The notes beneath the pieces are model-generated. The model saw only the letters and a list, made by a program, of their open reading frames with translations. It made no database searches and was not told where the DNA came from. Made by a program: the position numbers and the translations under genes. Positions 52,185 through 62,086 of a stretch of DNA of 64,000 bases are shown piece by piece. Within the stretch, counting starts at the first letter, position 1, and every line of letters begins with the position of its first letter. This stretch comes from a halophilic archaeon (GTDB lineage Archaea; Halobacteriota; Halobacteria; Halobacteriales; Haladaptataceae): NCBI GenBank assembly GCA_003298465.1, contig QNGA01000008.1, positions 189,204-253,203 of the forward strand. Reading direction: 5' to 3'.

Positions 52185-52255
52185 CCACCCCATTCTGTGA
52201 TGACTACGTCTCTGTGACACTGTTTCACTGAGATCATCCTCGTGGCTGTCTGCAG

Positions 52256-53584
52256 TTACGCGATTGATCGACCATTCACCGAGATATTTTTCGCCACGTC
52301 CGGCCACCCACGGAACAACGCTGCTTTTGTCCCGTGCCAGCCCTTCGTCCGCACGGCAAACCCGTTGACGGTGCACTGATTGACTGCATCATCAACGACT
52401 AACGCCAATTGAGCGTGCTTGTGGATCTCAACGTGGATGTTTCTGAGCGTCGCCTGCTCCATCGCGTGCTGCACCGTCACTGCCCATCCGGTCGGGAGGA
52501 TCTGTTTGATTCGCACATTCTCCACCGTGCAACTCCCACCGTCCAATCTGATTGGGCGCTGTTCGAAGTAAAACTCCTCTTTATTGAAATCAGAATCCGT
52601 AATGACAGTACAGTTCTTAATGCGACAATCCGTCCCCGAAATCCGGATATTCGATGCCTGGCTGTTTGCCGCAACGCAATTGATCACTTCCACCGTCTGT
52701 TTCGGACCGCCTGCCACGTAGAATCCATTATCAGGCCACCCACCACACGTAGAGTTCTGTACGCGGAGATGTCCCTTGGCTTCCGGATAAGACGTGATAC
52801 CGCTCGTTGCCCACGACCGCCCCGCGTCGGTCCCGCCACCAGATCGCTCTTCCCGAGTGTTAATCGTGAACTGGTAGCTTTTTCCCCCGAATCGCAGATC
52901 CACGCCACGCACGATTGCTTTCGAGTTCGGTCCGTGGCAGTCGATCCGGAACGGGCCTTGACAGCCGAGCGCGTGAATTCCCTGCTGGCGGACGTTTTCG
53001 ATAATACTGGTTCCATTTGTATGGTGGTTTAGGATCTGTATCCCCGAGTTTGGCCGTCGCCAGTCGGCGATGAATCCGCCGAAAATGAACTTGCCCCTGT
53101 GCGGGTTGTCGGGAATCCCGATCTTGAAATGTTGTGCCGGGCCTGAGAACTCACCGTTCGTCACGTCGAACCCGTCGATAGCTTTGACAGTGCCGTGGCG
53201 CAGGACCGCGCCTCGGCCGATGATTCCGATGTTTCGCAGTCCGACGCGTCGAACCTGCGAGTTCATTTTGTAAGTTCCTTGCGGGAATACCAGGAGCGTA
53301 TCGCTGCCGATCTCCCGTTGAATGACGGGACTCACGTCTTCTTTCCCCGTGGGGTCGGCCCCCGCCTCAACCATATCCACGACGTTCTTGAACCCGCTTG
53401 CGTACTGATTGGGGTCACTGACGGGCGCGGGAAGTCCGGCGGTGCGATTCTTTGTAGCGTTGGTCGCGTTGCTAGTGCTACCACTACCGGTGCCTCCGGC
53501 GGAAAACCCACCCATCCCACAGCCTGCGAGAGCGGAACTGACGCCGACTGTTGTGGTTGCTTTGAGGAATGATCGACGGTTCAT
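52256..53584 (-). CDS. Tat-exported beta-helix lipoprotein (pectate lyase-like)
   Basis: 442 residues. The N-terminus MNRRSFLKATTTVGVSSALA is a twin-arginine signal ending in a lipobox Cys (AGC, residue 22). A Gly/Ser/Thr linker leads to a right-handed parallel beta-helix of about 360 residues with repeated short strands and Asn/Gly turns (IGIIGRGAVLRHG, SNIRISGTDCRIKNCTVITD). The N-cap DMVEAGADPTGKEDVSPVIQ is the pectate_lyase_3 signature. It may bind or cleave a polysaccharide at the cell surface; substrate unknown. Confidence 0.85.
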   Translation of the reverse strand: MNRRSFLKATTTVGVSSALAGCGMGGFSAGGTGSGSTSNATNATKNRTAGLPAPVSDPNQYASGFKNVVDMVEAGADPTGKEDVSPVIQREIGSDTLLVFPQGTYKMNSQVRRVGLRNIGIIGRGAVLRHGTVKAIDGFDVTNGEFSGPAQHFKIGIPDNPHRGKFIFGGFIADWRRPNSGIQILNHHTNGTSIIENVRQQGIHALGCQGPFRIDCHGPNSKAIVRGVDLRFGGKSYQFTINTREERSGGGTDAGRSWATSGITSYPEAKGHLRVQNSTCGGWPDNGFYVAGGPKQTVEVINCVAANSQASNIRISGTDCRIKNCTVITDSDFNKEEFYFEQRPIRLDGGSCTVENVRIKQILPTGWAVTVQHAMEQATLRNIHVEIHKHAQLALVVDDAVNQCTVNGFAVRTKGWHGTKAALFRGWPDVAKNISVNGRSIA

Positions 53585-53683
53585 ATGAAGTGGCTACTCC
53601 GTTAATTCAGGTATACTATATTACCAACACAACTAGGATAAAGATTGGGGGCTAACCCTCACGAGAGGGTAGAGAATTCGCCG

Positions 53684-53890
53684 TTACTGTCGGGAGGAGT
53701 TCGTCACTGACGCCTGTGCACACGCCCAATTCGTATCAATCGCATTCTGACGAATCGCCTTCCCACCGTATTGAATTGTCACTGCAGACCGCTGCGGTGA
53801 GGAATGCAAACGGACGTGCTTCTTGAACGATAGCAAGTGAATCACGGACCCTTCGATCTTCTTGAAGGGGGTTTCAACTGAGCCGCTCAA
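53684..53890 (-). CDS. Possible small protein (tentative)
   Basis: 68-residue frame, SGSVETPFKKIEGSVIHLLS and on, ending NSSRQ. It is less acidic than typical haloarchaeal genes. It lies just upstream of the beta-helix gene on the same strand. It may be a truncated gene or chance; no family recognised. Confidence 0.25.
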   Translation of the reverse strand: MSGSVETPFKKIEGSVIHLLSFKKHVRLHSSPQRSAVTIQYGGKAIRQNAIDTNWACAQASVTNSSRQ

Positions 53891-53907
53891 GAAGAAAATG
53901 GAACTAA

Positions 53908-54864
53908 TTACGGGACTTTCAATGGTGCGGTCACACGAGCGAGTGCTGTATCTATCCGTGACAGTGCAGACTGAGCCGTCGAATCAGCTGCCTCCGGATA
54001 GTATCTAATCATTCCCTCTTCTGGCGACGGATAGAACTTCGTTCCCGATGGTTCCGACAGCCATTGCAGTACTTGATAGAGATCCCCGCCCGCCATTCCC
54101 GTGTGGAACAGCAGCACGAGGACACCGATCGCCATCAGCACCCAACTCCCTGAGAGCGCCAACCCGACAGCGATTGGGGTAATGACGAGGAAGGGGACGG
54201 CTGTGATAAGGATCAGCGCGCGGCGGGAGAGAATCGTATTCTCATAGATAGTTGCTGGTCCGACAAGTCTGAAGGCAAACGACACATCCGCACCATATGC
54301 AGCAGCGACAACCGCATGGAGTCCCTCATGGACAGCGACCATCCCGACAACAATCCCACCTGCGAGTGCGAAGTTAGCTAGGGGCGATAGTTCGGGGGTC
54401 GTAGGAAACGATTTCCGAAGAAGCATGATGGCAAAGACACCAAACCATCCGAGGGCAACTAACGGAAAACAACTCACGGATGCCCGCCCAGTGAATTCGA
54501 ACGCTGAGCCCTCAGCAGGGTGGTGTGGCTCATAGCCGTTCTTACTGAGCGTTGGCGCAGGGTCCGGGGTGTCAACAGACTCGCTCCATGTCTCCGGGTT
54601 CGTAAGGGGGGTTGTCCGCCATTTAGCGACCGCGCAGATGAGCGAATCGAGAATGAGAGTGACGCCAATGGTGAGGAACACAAAGAACGTGATGCCGGTC
54701 ACCCAGTCGCTGAAGGAGGCCATCGTAGCTGGAGTGGGGTTATCGATGATGAACACTGCAGACCATAGTGCGAGGAGGACGGTACCCAACCGAAGCCGGT
54801 GGTAGCGATTCCACGCCTGTGATAGTTCAGTCCAGACGGTCCTTGGTGCTTTCTTCCAGTACAT
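53908..54864 (-). CDS. Membrane metalloprotease-like protein (DUF3267-type)
   Basis: 318 residues from ATG 54864 (MYWKKAPRTVWTELS); a start 45 codons upstream is less likely because the added part is low-complexity. About six helices; the zinc-protease motif is VHEGLHAVVAAAYGADVSFA, an HEXXH equivalent where the second His is conserved (HEGLH). Proteins of this type are predicted intramembrane or membrane-bound zinc peptidases. Substrate unknown. Confidence 0.82.
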   Translation of the reverse strand: MYWKKAPRTVWTELSQAWNRYHRLRLGTVLLALWSAVFIIDNPTPATMASFSDWVTGITFFVFLTIGVTLILDSLICAVAKWRTTPLTNPETWSESVDTPDPAPTLSKNGYEPHHPAEGSAFEFTGRASVSCFPLVALGWFGVFAIMLLRKSFPTTPELSPLANFALAGGIVVGMVAVHEGLHAVVAAAYGADVSFAFRLVGPATIYENTILSRRALILITAVPFLVITPIAVGLALSGSWVLMAIGVLVLLFHTGMAGGDLYQVLQWLSEPSGTKFYPSPEEGMIRYYPEAADSTAQSALSRIDTALARVTAPLKVP

Positions 54865-55057
54865 TACAATTTGATCACAGATGAGGCTCCTATAAATTTG
54901 TTCGGGGCTGGGAGAGTCATACTGAGGAGTGCAAGGGACAGACAGAGCGACCCTGCCCGTCGAGAGACCAGTGCTGGTGGAGTGGGCGTACGGAGACACT
55001 GATCGTTCGTCGTAAAGAGAAGTTCAGGAGACGTCTCTTCAATCGTTGAGGGCACGA

Positions 55058-55768
55058 TTATGACTCGTGCTGTGCGTCTTTTACTCCACGAACGGTGTCC
55101 TCGACTGCCTTAATCCCAGCGTCATGGAGCAGATCACCGACAATGACCGTGTCAGCGACACTCGCCATCATGTACGCCGAGTCATAGTCGTGAATTCCAC
55201 CCCCATAGAAGAGCTGCGCTGACGAGAGCACATCACGTACGGCAGCGACAACACTGGGATCGCCGAGAGTGCCAGAATACTCGAGATAGACGATCTCCTG
55301 GCCGAGAATCTGTTCAGCGAGTTCAGCATAGACAACGACATCATCACTACTGAGATCACAGTTGGCCTGCGTGTATGCCGCGACTGACGACGCTGGATTG
55401 AGGACAATGTACGCTTCTGGCTGCACATAGTCCCACTCTAGGTCGGATAAGCGAGCCCATTCGTGGTGGGCACCTACAATCCACATTGTATCACCAGCAT
55501 TCAGGACAATCGGAACCAGGTAGCCGGAGAGTGACTCAGTCTGGAACCGCGTCGGACGATAGGTCGGCTCGACGAATATCGGGATCTCCGTCGAAGATAG
55601 TGCGTCAAGAATCGGGTATACACGTGCTTCTGTGACGTTTGTGGTGCCACCGATAATGATTGCATCTGTTCCTGTCTCGGCAATGCCAGCGTAGGTATCC
55701 CCGTCGCGAAGTGCTTTGTCTGGGTCGACTTTCGTCACGTGATCCCACTGTGCCCACACACCCGCCAT
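55058..55768 (-). CDS. Geranylgeranylglyceryl phosphate synthase (PcrB/GGGPS family)
   Basis: 236-residue TIM-barrel enzyme that joins sn-glycerol-1-phosphate to geranylgeranyl diphosphate, the first step of archaeal membrane lipid synthesis. Landmarks are HVTKVDPDK (metal/phosphate site), TNVTEARVYPILDAL, YLVPIVLNAGD, EAYIVLNPASSVA, VYLEYSGTLGDP and FYGGGIHDYDSAY followed by VIVGDLLHDAG. The UbiA protein at 26.7 kb could perform the next step. Whether this is the only copy in the organism cannot be known here. Confidence 0.93.
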   Translation of the reverse strand: MAGVWAQWDHVTKVDPDKALRDGDTYAGIAETGTDAIIIGGTTNVTEARVYPILDALSSTEIPIFVEPTYRPTRFQTESLSGYLVPIVLNAGDTMWIVGAHHEWARLSDLEWDYVQPEAYIVLNPASSVAAYTQANCDLSSDDVVVYAELAEQILGQEIVYLEYSGTLGDPSVVAAVRDVLSSAQLFYGGGIHDYDSAYMMASVADTVIVGDLLHDAGIKAVEDTVRGVKDAQHES

Positions 55769-55941
55769 AGCTCACCGTAGTGCCATCACACGCAAACCGC
55801 TTTCCCTCTGTTTGTCTCGACGGACAAAACGCCGGGGTTTGCGGACGACACTGTCATTCTGGGGATGGCTACTCCCTAATATCGTTCTGCTCCGTCTTTT
55901 AGGCCCTGAATCACAAACCAGTCTCTTTCGAACGCGAAGAG

Positions 55942-56284
55942 TTGGTTACCGAATTCACCGAGCACATTGCCGAGTTGCGTGAAATCTCGAATGACGATGC
56001 AGAGTTGATGACGAGCAAAGTCCTGAGTCGCGCGTATAGCACGATTCATTTGGTCGGGCTATCCGACAATGGCAAGCAGGCACTCTACCATTGGGATACG
56101 TCAAATCCTGACGCACGGGCCTCGTTGATACCTTTGACCGAGCGTGACGTTGATAGTCTCAATACGATCATTATCTGGTAAGAAGCTGACCAGAACCAGC
56201 CGGACGACTTTAAGACGTGGCTCAAACCGCGGCTAAGTGGATTGGATTCGTCCGGACTATTCACCTACACAATAGGAGGTTAGA
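55942..56284 (+). pseudogene. Decayed acidic gene
   Basis: An open acidic frame (VTEFTEHIAELREISNDDAE) has no ATG, only a TTG near 55942, and an in-frame TAG lies upstream. It ends at TAA 56179, but the same frame continues as EADQNQPDDFKTWLKPRLSG to a TAG at about 56284, which reads as one original gene with a nonsense mutation. Function not recognised. Confidence 0.5.
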
Positions 56285-56538
56285 TAGGCGTAAAATTTTT
56301 TAACTTATATTTCCCCCATAGAATTTAGAATCACTAATATTTCTATTTATATTATTATATTATATTTGTACTCTTGTATCCTTAGATATAAATGTTGTTT
56401 TTACTTTCACCCTACTTCACAAGTCTTTAAATAGATATTTCTCCTATTTGCTATTATCTTCCCCAGAAAACAGAGCGGAAGAGTACCACACAAGCAGTCC
56501 AGAGTTTCAGGCTTCGATGCAATCAGTTTTAGTTATCA

Positions 56539-58410
56539 ATGAAGGATAATTCCGTTCCACCTCGTAGATCCACAGACATCAGTGTAGAAGATTACCAATG
56601 GAACCTCAGAGAATTCGTTTCATCTGAGAGCGAAGCAATAAGAAAAAAGAATCGGGACTTTTTCCAGAAACATACTGATCCTGAAAAATTGCTGAAAGAC
56701 GAGAATTATGGGTATATACCGGAGGTAATTAAATACAGTACTCGTCAAAGAATCGTTGTTCAATCCCAGGTACCAAGCGACCCTGGTTCGAAGGACGAAG
56801 TAGACGTCCCTGATGAATATGGAATATATAAAAATAGCGAGGTATTGGTTCGACCTGTGAAGGAGGAAGGCGGAAGGAGAGAGGTTGGGAGTACGCAAGA
56901 AGCCATCGTTAGTAACGTAAGTAGCGTTTACATCGATTTATCGTTGCATAATCTCGGGAGTTCACCTAACGAACTCCGAGAGACAATTTCAGAATTTGAT
57001 CATGCGGACTTTCTCGAAGTTGGTGCTCTACTGAATCACGTTCCTTTAGAACGTAAAAAGAAGGGCGTGAAAGCACTAGATGAGAAATATTGCGAGATAC
57101 TTACTGGAGAACGGGAGGTCTCATTTGGATCGTCTGTGCTATCCAACTCGAGTCAAAAGGATTCTGAACTCTACCAAAATAGTTCACAACGGAAGGGGAT
57201 TGAGAAAGCTCTCTCCGCAGTAGATATTGCTTGCTTCCAAGGTCCTCCAGGAACTGGGAAGACGCGAGTTATTACTGAACTTGTACGTCGTAACGTTGAG
57301 GCAGGGAACCGTGTTCTAGTGACAGCTGAGGCGAACAGAGCAGTGGATAATATTTTATTCGGTAATTCCTCTGCTGATGATATTCGCGAAACATGCTTAC
57401 ACTACTACTCTAATAATGGAGAGCTACAAGTTGCTCGAGCAAATCCTGACGCGAGCTCTCACCCTCTTGTTTCTTATTACTACGATGCAGGAGCGACTGG
57501 AGGAGAGGAAGTAGTATTAGCGACAAACAACAGTGCGGGTGATCTTGACCGCACCCCACTTGGAAAACAGTGGTTCGACGTAGCTATCATTGATGAGGCT
57601 ACACAAGCCACCCAACCGTCAGCTGCAGTTCCGATGAGCTTAGCGTCGACTACAATACTGGTTGGTGATCATAAGCAGCTTGGCCCGAGTATAAATTCTG
57701 ATCTGAGTAATCTTGATGATGAAGTTGCGGAGTCCCGAACTTCTCCGTTTTCTCTTCTTTATGGAGAAAATGGACTTTACGGTGATGATCTTGGTGTGAT
57801 GTTTGATGTTCAGTATCGGATGCACGAAGATATAACGAGGTTCCCTAATCAGGAATTTTATGCTGGAAAGCTCAAAAATGGGGCAGATAAAGAGACTCTT
57901 GACGACATCTCACCACTTCTCATCCGTCACGTTGATGGCCAAGAAAAGAGGCAGGGTACTTCTCGATACAACGAAGAAGAGATCGAAGATGTGATTAGCT
58001 ACGTGAAGCAGTTACTCGAGTATACTACTGCTTCCCCAAGCGATATCGGTATTGCATGCGCGTATCGTGCCCAGGCAAACGAGCTCCAAGGGAGAATTAA
58101 TTCAATAGAAATAAAAAACAAAAATAATATTGCTGTTTCTACATTTGATGGTTTCCAGGGGAGTGAGCGAGCCGTTATGATCCTCTCCTTCACTGTATCG
58201 AATGCTGATGATGATTTGGGGTTTTTATCGAAGGGACAAGCATCGAGAAGATTGAATGTTGCGTTGACGCGTGCTCAACAACACGTCGCACTCTTCGGTG
58301 ATTGGATGATGCTCCGAACCGATCCAAATGGACGATTTGAGCGGTTATTTCAGATTGCTGCAAGCCACGGAAAGATAGTTAATCTACAAAATGCTTCAGA
58401 AGTAGTTTAG
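56539..58410 (+). CDS. Superfamily 1 helicase, UPF1/DNA2-like
   Basis: 623 residues. All SF1B motifs are present: Q-like region, Walker A GPPGTGKTRVITEL (about 235), Ia VLVTAEANRAVDN, Walker B AIIDEATQATQPSA, motif III LVGDHKQLGPS, motif IV VQYRMHEDITRFPNQEF, motif V STFDGFQGSERAVMI and motif VI RRLNVALTRAQQHV. The 200-residue N-terminus is not recognised. It is much AT-richer and Lys/Asn-richer than the window, with AT-rich flanks, so it was probably acquired. Stand-alone UPF1-type helicases often work in defence or RNA/DNA processing; the role here is unknown. Confidence 0.92.
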   Translation: MKDNSVPPRRSTDISVEDYQWNLREFVSSESEAIRKKNRDFFQKHTDPEKLLKDENYGYIPEVIKYSTRQRIVVQSQVPSDPGSKDEVDVPDEYGIYKNSEVLVRPVKEEGGRREVGSTQEAIVSNVSSVYIDLSLHNLGSSPNELRETISEFDHADFLEVGALLNHVPLERKKKGVKALDEKYCEILTGEREVSFGSSVLSNSSQKDSELYQNSSQRKGIEKALSAVDIACFQGPPGTGKTRVITELVRRNVEAGNRVLVTAEANRAVDNILFGNSSADDIRETCLHYYSNNGELQVARANPDASSHPLVSYYYDAGATGGEEVVLATNNSAGDLDRTPLGKQWFDVAIIDEATQATQPSAAVPMSLASTTILVGDHKQLGPSINSDLSNLDDEVAESRTSPFSLLYGENGLYGDDLGVMFDVQYRMHEDITRFPNQEFYAGKLKNGADKETLDDISPLLIRHVDGQEKRQGTSRYNEEEIEDVISYVKQLLEYTTASPSDIGIACAYRAQANELQGRINSIEIKNKNNIAVSTFDGFQGSERAVMILSFTVSNADDDLGFLSKGQASRRLNVALTRAQQHVALFGDWMMLRTDPNGRFERLFQIAASHGKIVNLQNASEVV

Positions 58411-58502
58411 CTCTTCCTCATTGTGGATCCGCCAATTCCGAATGTTCTTAAGGGAGCAGTCAATTCCCTCAGAATATAGAAGGATATTTATAAATACAAA
58501 AT

Positions 58503-58628
58503 CTACCTTACGAGAATAACTCGGCACACGCAGGGTTCAAGGCGGATAACCTCAAGGGCCGTGACGGAGACCATAGCGACGAGTTCGCCACACTTCGGAC
58601 AGCGAACCGTCTCGTTGACGTCGCTCAT
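58503..58628 (-). CDS. 41-residue CPxCG zinc protein
   Basis: ATG 58628 to TAG 58503. The product begins MSDVNETVRCPKCGELVAMV and ends with LEPCVCRVILVR, so CPKC and CVC could form a zinc knuckle. Very small zinc proteins of this type are numerous in haloarchaea. It is downstream of, and opposite to, the helicase gene. Confidence 0.55.
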   Translation of the reverse strand: MSDVNETVRCPKCGELVAMVSVTALEVIRLEPCVCRVILVR

Positions 58629-58948
58629 TGGTTGCCCTCGCGACCGTCGGCGACGAGCAGACGAAGAAGCCAGCGGTCCGGGGAGCTAAGAAACGATGGA
58701 TAGTTTCGGAAACACGAATCGGAAAGCAAGAATGGACAGGAATACTGTCTCGATCCTGGTCACCACACCACCCCTGATGAAGAGACGAGTAACGTGCTGA
58801 AGCGGGGTTGAGAGGGAGATGTTCCTCTCACACCTCGACCGAGAATTCTTCTGACTCGATACGAGGACACCAGGGTTTCACTGTATCGGAAGCACTGGAA
58901 ACGACCCAGTCGAGCCTATGAACGCCAGTTCACGTACGTCCATATGTG
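58629..58948. other. Intergenic region with one hairpin
   Basis: About 320 bases. A hairpin TGAGAGG/CCTCTCA lies at 58809-58830. No gene supported. Confidence 0.4.
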
Positions 58949-59623
58949 ATGCTGGGGAAGACACGGCAACCGGACTTACCAACGCTTAACCCAGGGGTAA
59001 CGCTGCTCGAAGTAACCGACCGCACGACTGGAACACTCCACTCGCTCGTGCTCGACCACCTGCTCGGCGACGACGGTGATGCTGTTTGGGTTGATGCCCA
59101 CGGCCATGGCACGACTCAGCCACTGACTCGCATTGCTCCATCAATGCGAGTACTCGAGCGCATCGCTATCGCGCGTGGGTTCACTCCCTGGCAGCACGTC
59201 AGTCTGCTTCAGGATCTGCCCGACCAATTCTCGGAGTCGACAGCACTGGTTGTGCTGCCAGCGTTCGACTGGTTCTATCGGTCGGACGATTGCTCGGACC
59301 GAGAAGGTGAATGGTTGTTCTCGGCGGCCTGCTTGCTGGTCGCTGATCTCGCTGCCAGCGAAGACATCCCGATCGTGCTGACGCGAACAGCTGACGACGA
59401 CTTCACCGCCCCGCTTGCGGATCTCGCGACTGATATTGTGCAATGTGAGGTGACTGAGTTCGGGCCTCGGTTTGCGGGTGAGGACTTCGAGACACTCGTT
59501 TACCCGTCTGGGGATGGGACATTCCAGACGACACTGGCGTACTGGCAGCGCGTGCTGACCGCTCGCCATCCAGCACTTGCCTCGACGGATACCCAGGAGG
59601 TGACCGTCCATGGGACGAACTAA
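58949..59623 (+). CDS. Degenerate RecA-like protein of polymerase module
   Basis: 224 residues from ATG 58949. The fold looks like RadA/KaiC: LNPGVTLLEVTDRTTGTLHS occupies the Walker A position but lacks GKT, and STALVVLPAFDWFYRSDDCS sits at Walker B. The rest follows the RecA strand/helix order. It is probably not an ATPase. It overlaps the 90-residue gene by 14 bases and is followed by a family B polymerase, a layout that suggests a complex in DNA repair or mobile-element replication. Confidence 0.7.
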   Translation: MLGKTRQPDLPTLNPGVTLLEVTDRTTGTLHSLVLDHLLGDDGDAVWVDAHGHGTTQPLTRIAPSMRVLERIAIARGFTPWQHVSLLQDLPDQFSESTALVVLPAFDWFYRSDDCSDREGEWLFSAACLLVADLAASEDIPIVLTRTADDDFTAPLADLATDIVQCEVTEFGPRFAGEDFETLVYPSGDGTFQTTLAYWQRVLTARHPALASTDTQEVTVHGTN

Positions 59624-59882
59624 CCCAACGTATCGCGAGCTGGTGCGGGCGATGGAAGACCGGTGGAGTGACTATCGACGAGCACTCTACCATGGCGACC
59701 AAGCAGCGTTCGACCGCCTATTCGAACACGTCCGCGGATACGCCGACGCCGGTGGGATGCAGAACCACCAACCAGTCGAGGTCGCTGTCCTCATGTCGAT
59801 TGCACTCGCCCACCAGCGACAGCTCGACGATCTTGAAGAGCGCCTCGGCGCCCTTGAAGACGATCTCAACGCCGGCGAGTAA
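59610..59882 (+). CDS. 90-residue helical protein of polymerase module
   Basis: Highly helical and acidic: YRELVRAMEDRWSDYRRALY, EVAVLMSIALAHQRQLDDLE and a coiled-coil end. It overlaps the RecA-like gene by 14 bases and stops four bases before the polymerase ATG. It may bridge the two proteins. Family not named with certainty (DUF8156-like). Confidence 0.72.
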   Translation: MGRTNPTYRELVRAMEDRWSDYRRALYHGDQAAFDRLFEHVRGYADAGGMQNHQPVEVAVLMSIALAHQRQLDDLEERLGALEDDLNAGE

Positions 59883-59886
59883 ATGG

Positions 59887-61983
59887 ATGGTGTACACGAT
59901 CGACTATCGCGATGGCGACGTCCTCCGATGGTCGCTCACCGACGACGGCGCCGACTACACAGTCGACGACTCGTACACTCCGTCACTGTACGTCTCTGCG
60001 CATGGAGAGGGGTCGATCCCTGAGATTCAACCGGCAGTCAACGACCATCCTGCCGTCGAGTGGACGGAGGTTGTCGACGAACGGATCTCGTTCCGCCATG
60101 ATCCAGCCCCCGTTCTCAAAATCAACGTCGTCGACCTTGATGCGGTCATAACAATCGCTCGGACTGTTCGTCAATGGGCTGATCCAGCCACGTACCGCTG
60201 CTACAATGTCGACCTTTCCCGGGAGTTTCGCTATTGCCTTGAAACCGATCTTAACCCGCTTCCTGAGCGCGAACTGGAGTGCTTAGAGCTGTCCGTGCCC
60301 GAGTCAGAGCTCGCCAGCAACACCATCACCGAGTGTACGATCGACGACGACCACACTTCCGGAAGCGGTAGAGCAGTGCTCGAAACAATTCGGGCTCAGC
60401 TTGAACGTACTGATCCGGACGTGCTCATGCTGAATACGAGTGATGTTGTCCCTGCACTATACCACCAGGCAGAACGCTGCGACATGGAGTTCGAACTCGG
60501 ACGCCTGCCCGGCTGGCAGCAACTCGCAGGTGAATCAACCTACGAAAGCTATGGGCAAGTCGGCCACTCACCCGCCCGCTACAATGTTCCTGGTCGCGTC
60601 ATCGTCGACAAGTCGAACACATTCATGTGGAACCAGACGAACCTCGACGGCTGTCTCGATCTCGTCGAACGCTCCTGGAAGCCCTTACAGGAACTCTCGT
60701 GGTCGTCGATCGGGAGTATCCTAACTGCGATTCAGATCCGGGAAGCGCGCGACCGAGACGTGCTCGTCCCGTGGCGGTCGTGGCGTCACGAGCAGTTCAA
60801 AACGATGCGCCAACTCCACGACGCTGACCGTGGTGGATTCACGTTCGCTCCCGAGGTTGGGCTCCACGAGGACGTCCACGAACTCGACTTCTCATCACTA
60901 TATCCAAATATTATCGTGACGCGGAACGTCAGCCCCGAGAAGATCCGGTGTGACTGCCATGATCGGACGGACGTGCCTGGTCTCGATTACAGTATCTGTG
61001 ACGAACGTGGGTATCTTCCGGATGTGCTTGAGCCACTCATCGAGGATCGCGACGCGATCAAAGCCGAACTTCGCGGGATAGAGGATGACGATCGACGGGA
61101 AGCACTCGAAGGCCGCTCAAACGCAATCAAGTGGATTCTTGTCTCGTGTTTCGGCTACCAGGGGTTCTCGAACGCGAAATTCGGCCAGATCGAGTGCCAC
61201 GAGGCAATCAATGCGTATGCTCGCGAGATACTGCTGGAAGCGAAAGCGATACTTGAGGAGAACGGCTGGCAGGTCGTTCACGGAATCGTCGACAGTGTCT
61301 GGGTGACGCCTCGCGACGGAAGCGAGCAAATGCCGCTCGAGACACTCACTAAGCGCATCTCCGAGCAGGTTGAGATTCGGCTGGAACACGAAGCTCACTA
61401 CGATTGGATAGCGTTCGTCCCGCTCCGCGATTCGAATGCCGGGGCGTTGACGAAGTACTTCGGGAAAGAGGCCGGCCGTGACGAGTACAAGTATCGCGGG
61501 ATCGAGTGTCGCCAGCGAAGTACGCCACCGTTCATCGAGCAGGCGCAGAAAGCGCTCATCGCCGAACTTGATGCCAGCCGTGATCCGGAAGCAGTGTGTA
61601 CTGAACTGCAGTCATGGCTTGACCGGCTTCGGCGAGGTGCTGTCGATCCAGCAGATCTCGTGATTACGAAGCGAGTGTCAAAGCCACGCGACGCCTATAC
61701 CCAGTCGACATACAGCGTTGCCGCGCTGGATCGCGCTGCCGACCTCGGCCTGACGCGAGCACCTGGCCAGGACGTTTCGTATGTTGTTGTTGATGACAAC
61801 AAGCAGTCGCGTGATCGGGTCGCGCTTGCAGTCGAAGAGCCGGCCACGTACGATACCGAAGATTATCACGAATTGTTGGTGCGTGCGGGATCAAGCGTAT
61901 TGTCGCCGCTTGGCTGGCGCGAGACTAAGATCGAGCAGTTTCTCTCGGAGCATGAGGAGGTCTGCTTGCAATCGTTTCGCTAA
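59887..61983 (+). CDS. Divergent family B DNA polymerase
   Basis: 698 residues from ATG 59887 (MVYTIDYRDGD). Motif A is intact (HELDFSSLYPNIIV, about 333). Motif B is altered, KWILVSCFGYQG, with Val in place of the usual Asn. Motif C is HGIVDSVWV (about 466): the first Asp of the usual DTDS is lost but the second, which ligates the catalytic metal, is kept. A KYRG segment (DEYKYRGIECRQRS) is kept. The exonuclease domain has no DIE motif, so proofreading is probably absent. It may be a low-fidelity or translesion enzyme, or a structural one. Confidence 0.88.
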   Translation: MVYTIDYRDGDVLRWSLTDDGADYTVDDSYTPSLYVSAHGEGSIPEIQPAVNDHPAVEWTEVVDERISFRHDPAPVLKINVVDLDAVITIARTVRQWADPATYRCYNVDLSREFRYCLETDLNPLPERELECLELSVPESELASNTITECTIDDDHTSGSGRAVLETIRAQLERTDPDVLMLNTSDVVPALYHQAERCDMEFELGRLPGWQQLAGESTYESYGQVGHSPARYNVPGRVIVDKSNTFMWNQTNLDGCLDLVERSWKPLQELSWSSIGSILTAIQIREARDRDVLVPWRSWRHEQFKTMRQLHDADRGGFTFAPEVGLHEDVHELDFSSLYPNIIVTRNVSPEKIRCDCHDRTDVPGLDYSICDERGYLPDVLEPLIEDRDAIKAELRGIEDDDRREALEGRSNAIKWILVSCFGYQGFSNAKFGQIECHEAINAYAREILLEAKAILEENGWQVVHGIVDSVWVTPRDGSEQMPLETLTKRISEQVEIRLEHEAHYDWIAFVPLRDSNAGALTKYFGKEAGRDEYKYRGIECRQRSTPPFIEQAQKALIAELDASRDPEAVCTELQSWLDRLRRGAVDPADLVITKRVSKPRDAYTQSTYSVAALDRAADLGLTRAPGQDVSYVVVDDNKQSRDRVALAVEEPATYDTEDYHELLVRAGSSVLSPLGWRETKIEQFLSEHEEVCLQSFR

Positions 61984-62086
61984 GCGACGGTCAGCAGATC
62001 ACGCGCTCTCTACTCGTCAATTCGAGTGGGCCCCAATATACCAAAAGGAGTTTAATAGGTCAGTGATACTCCCTAGTCGAGTACCA

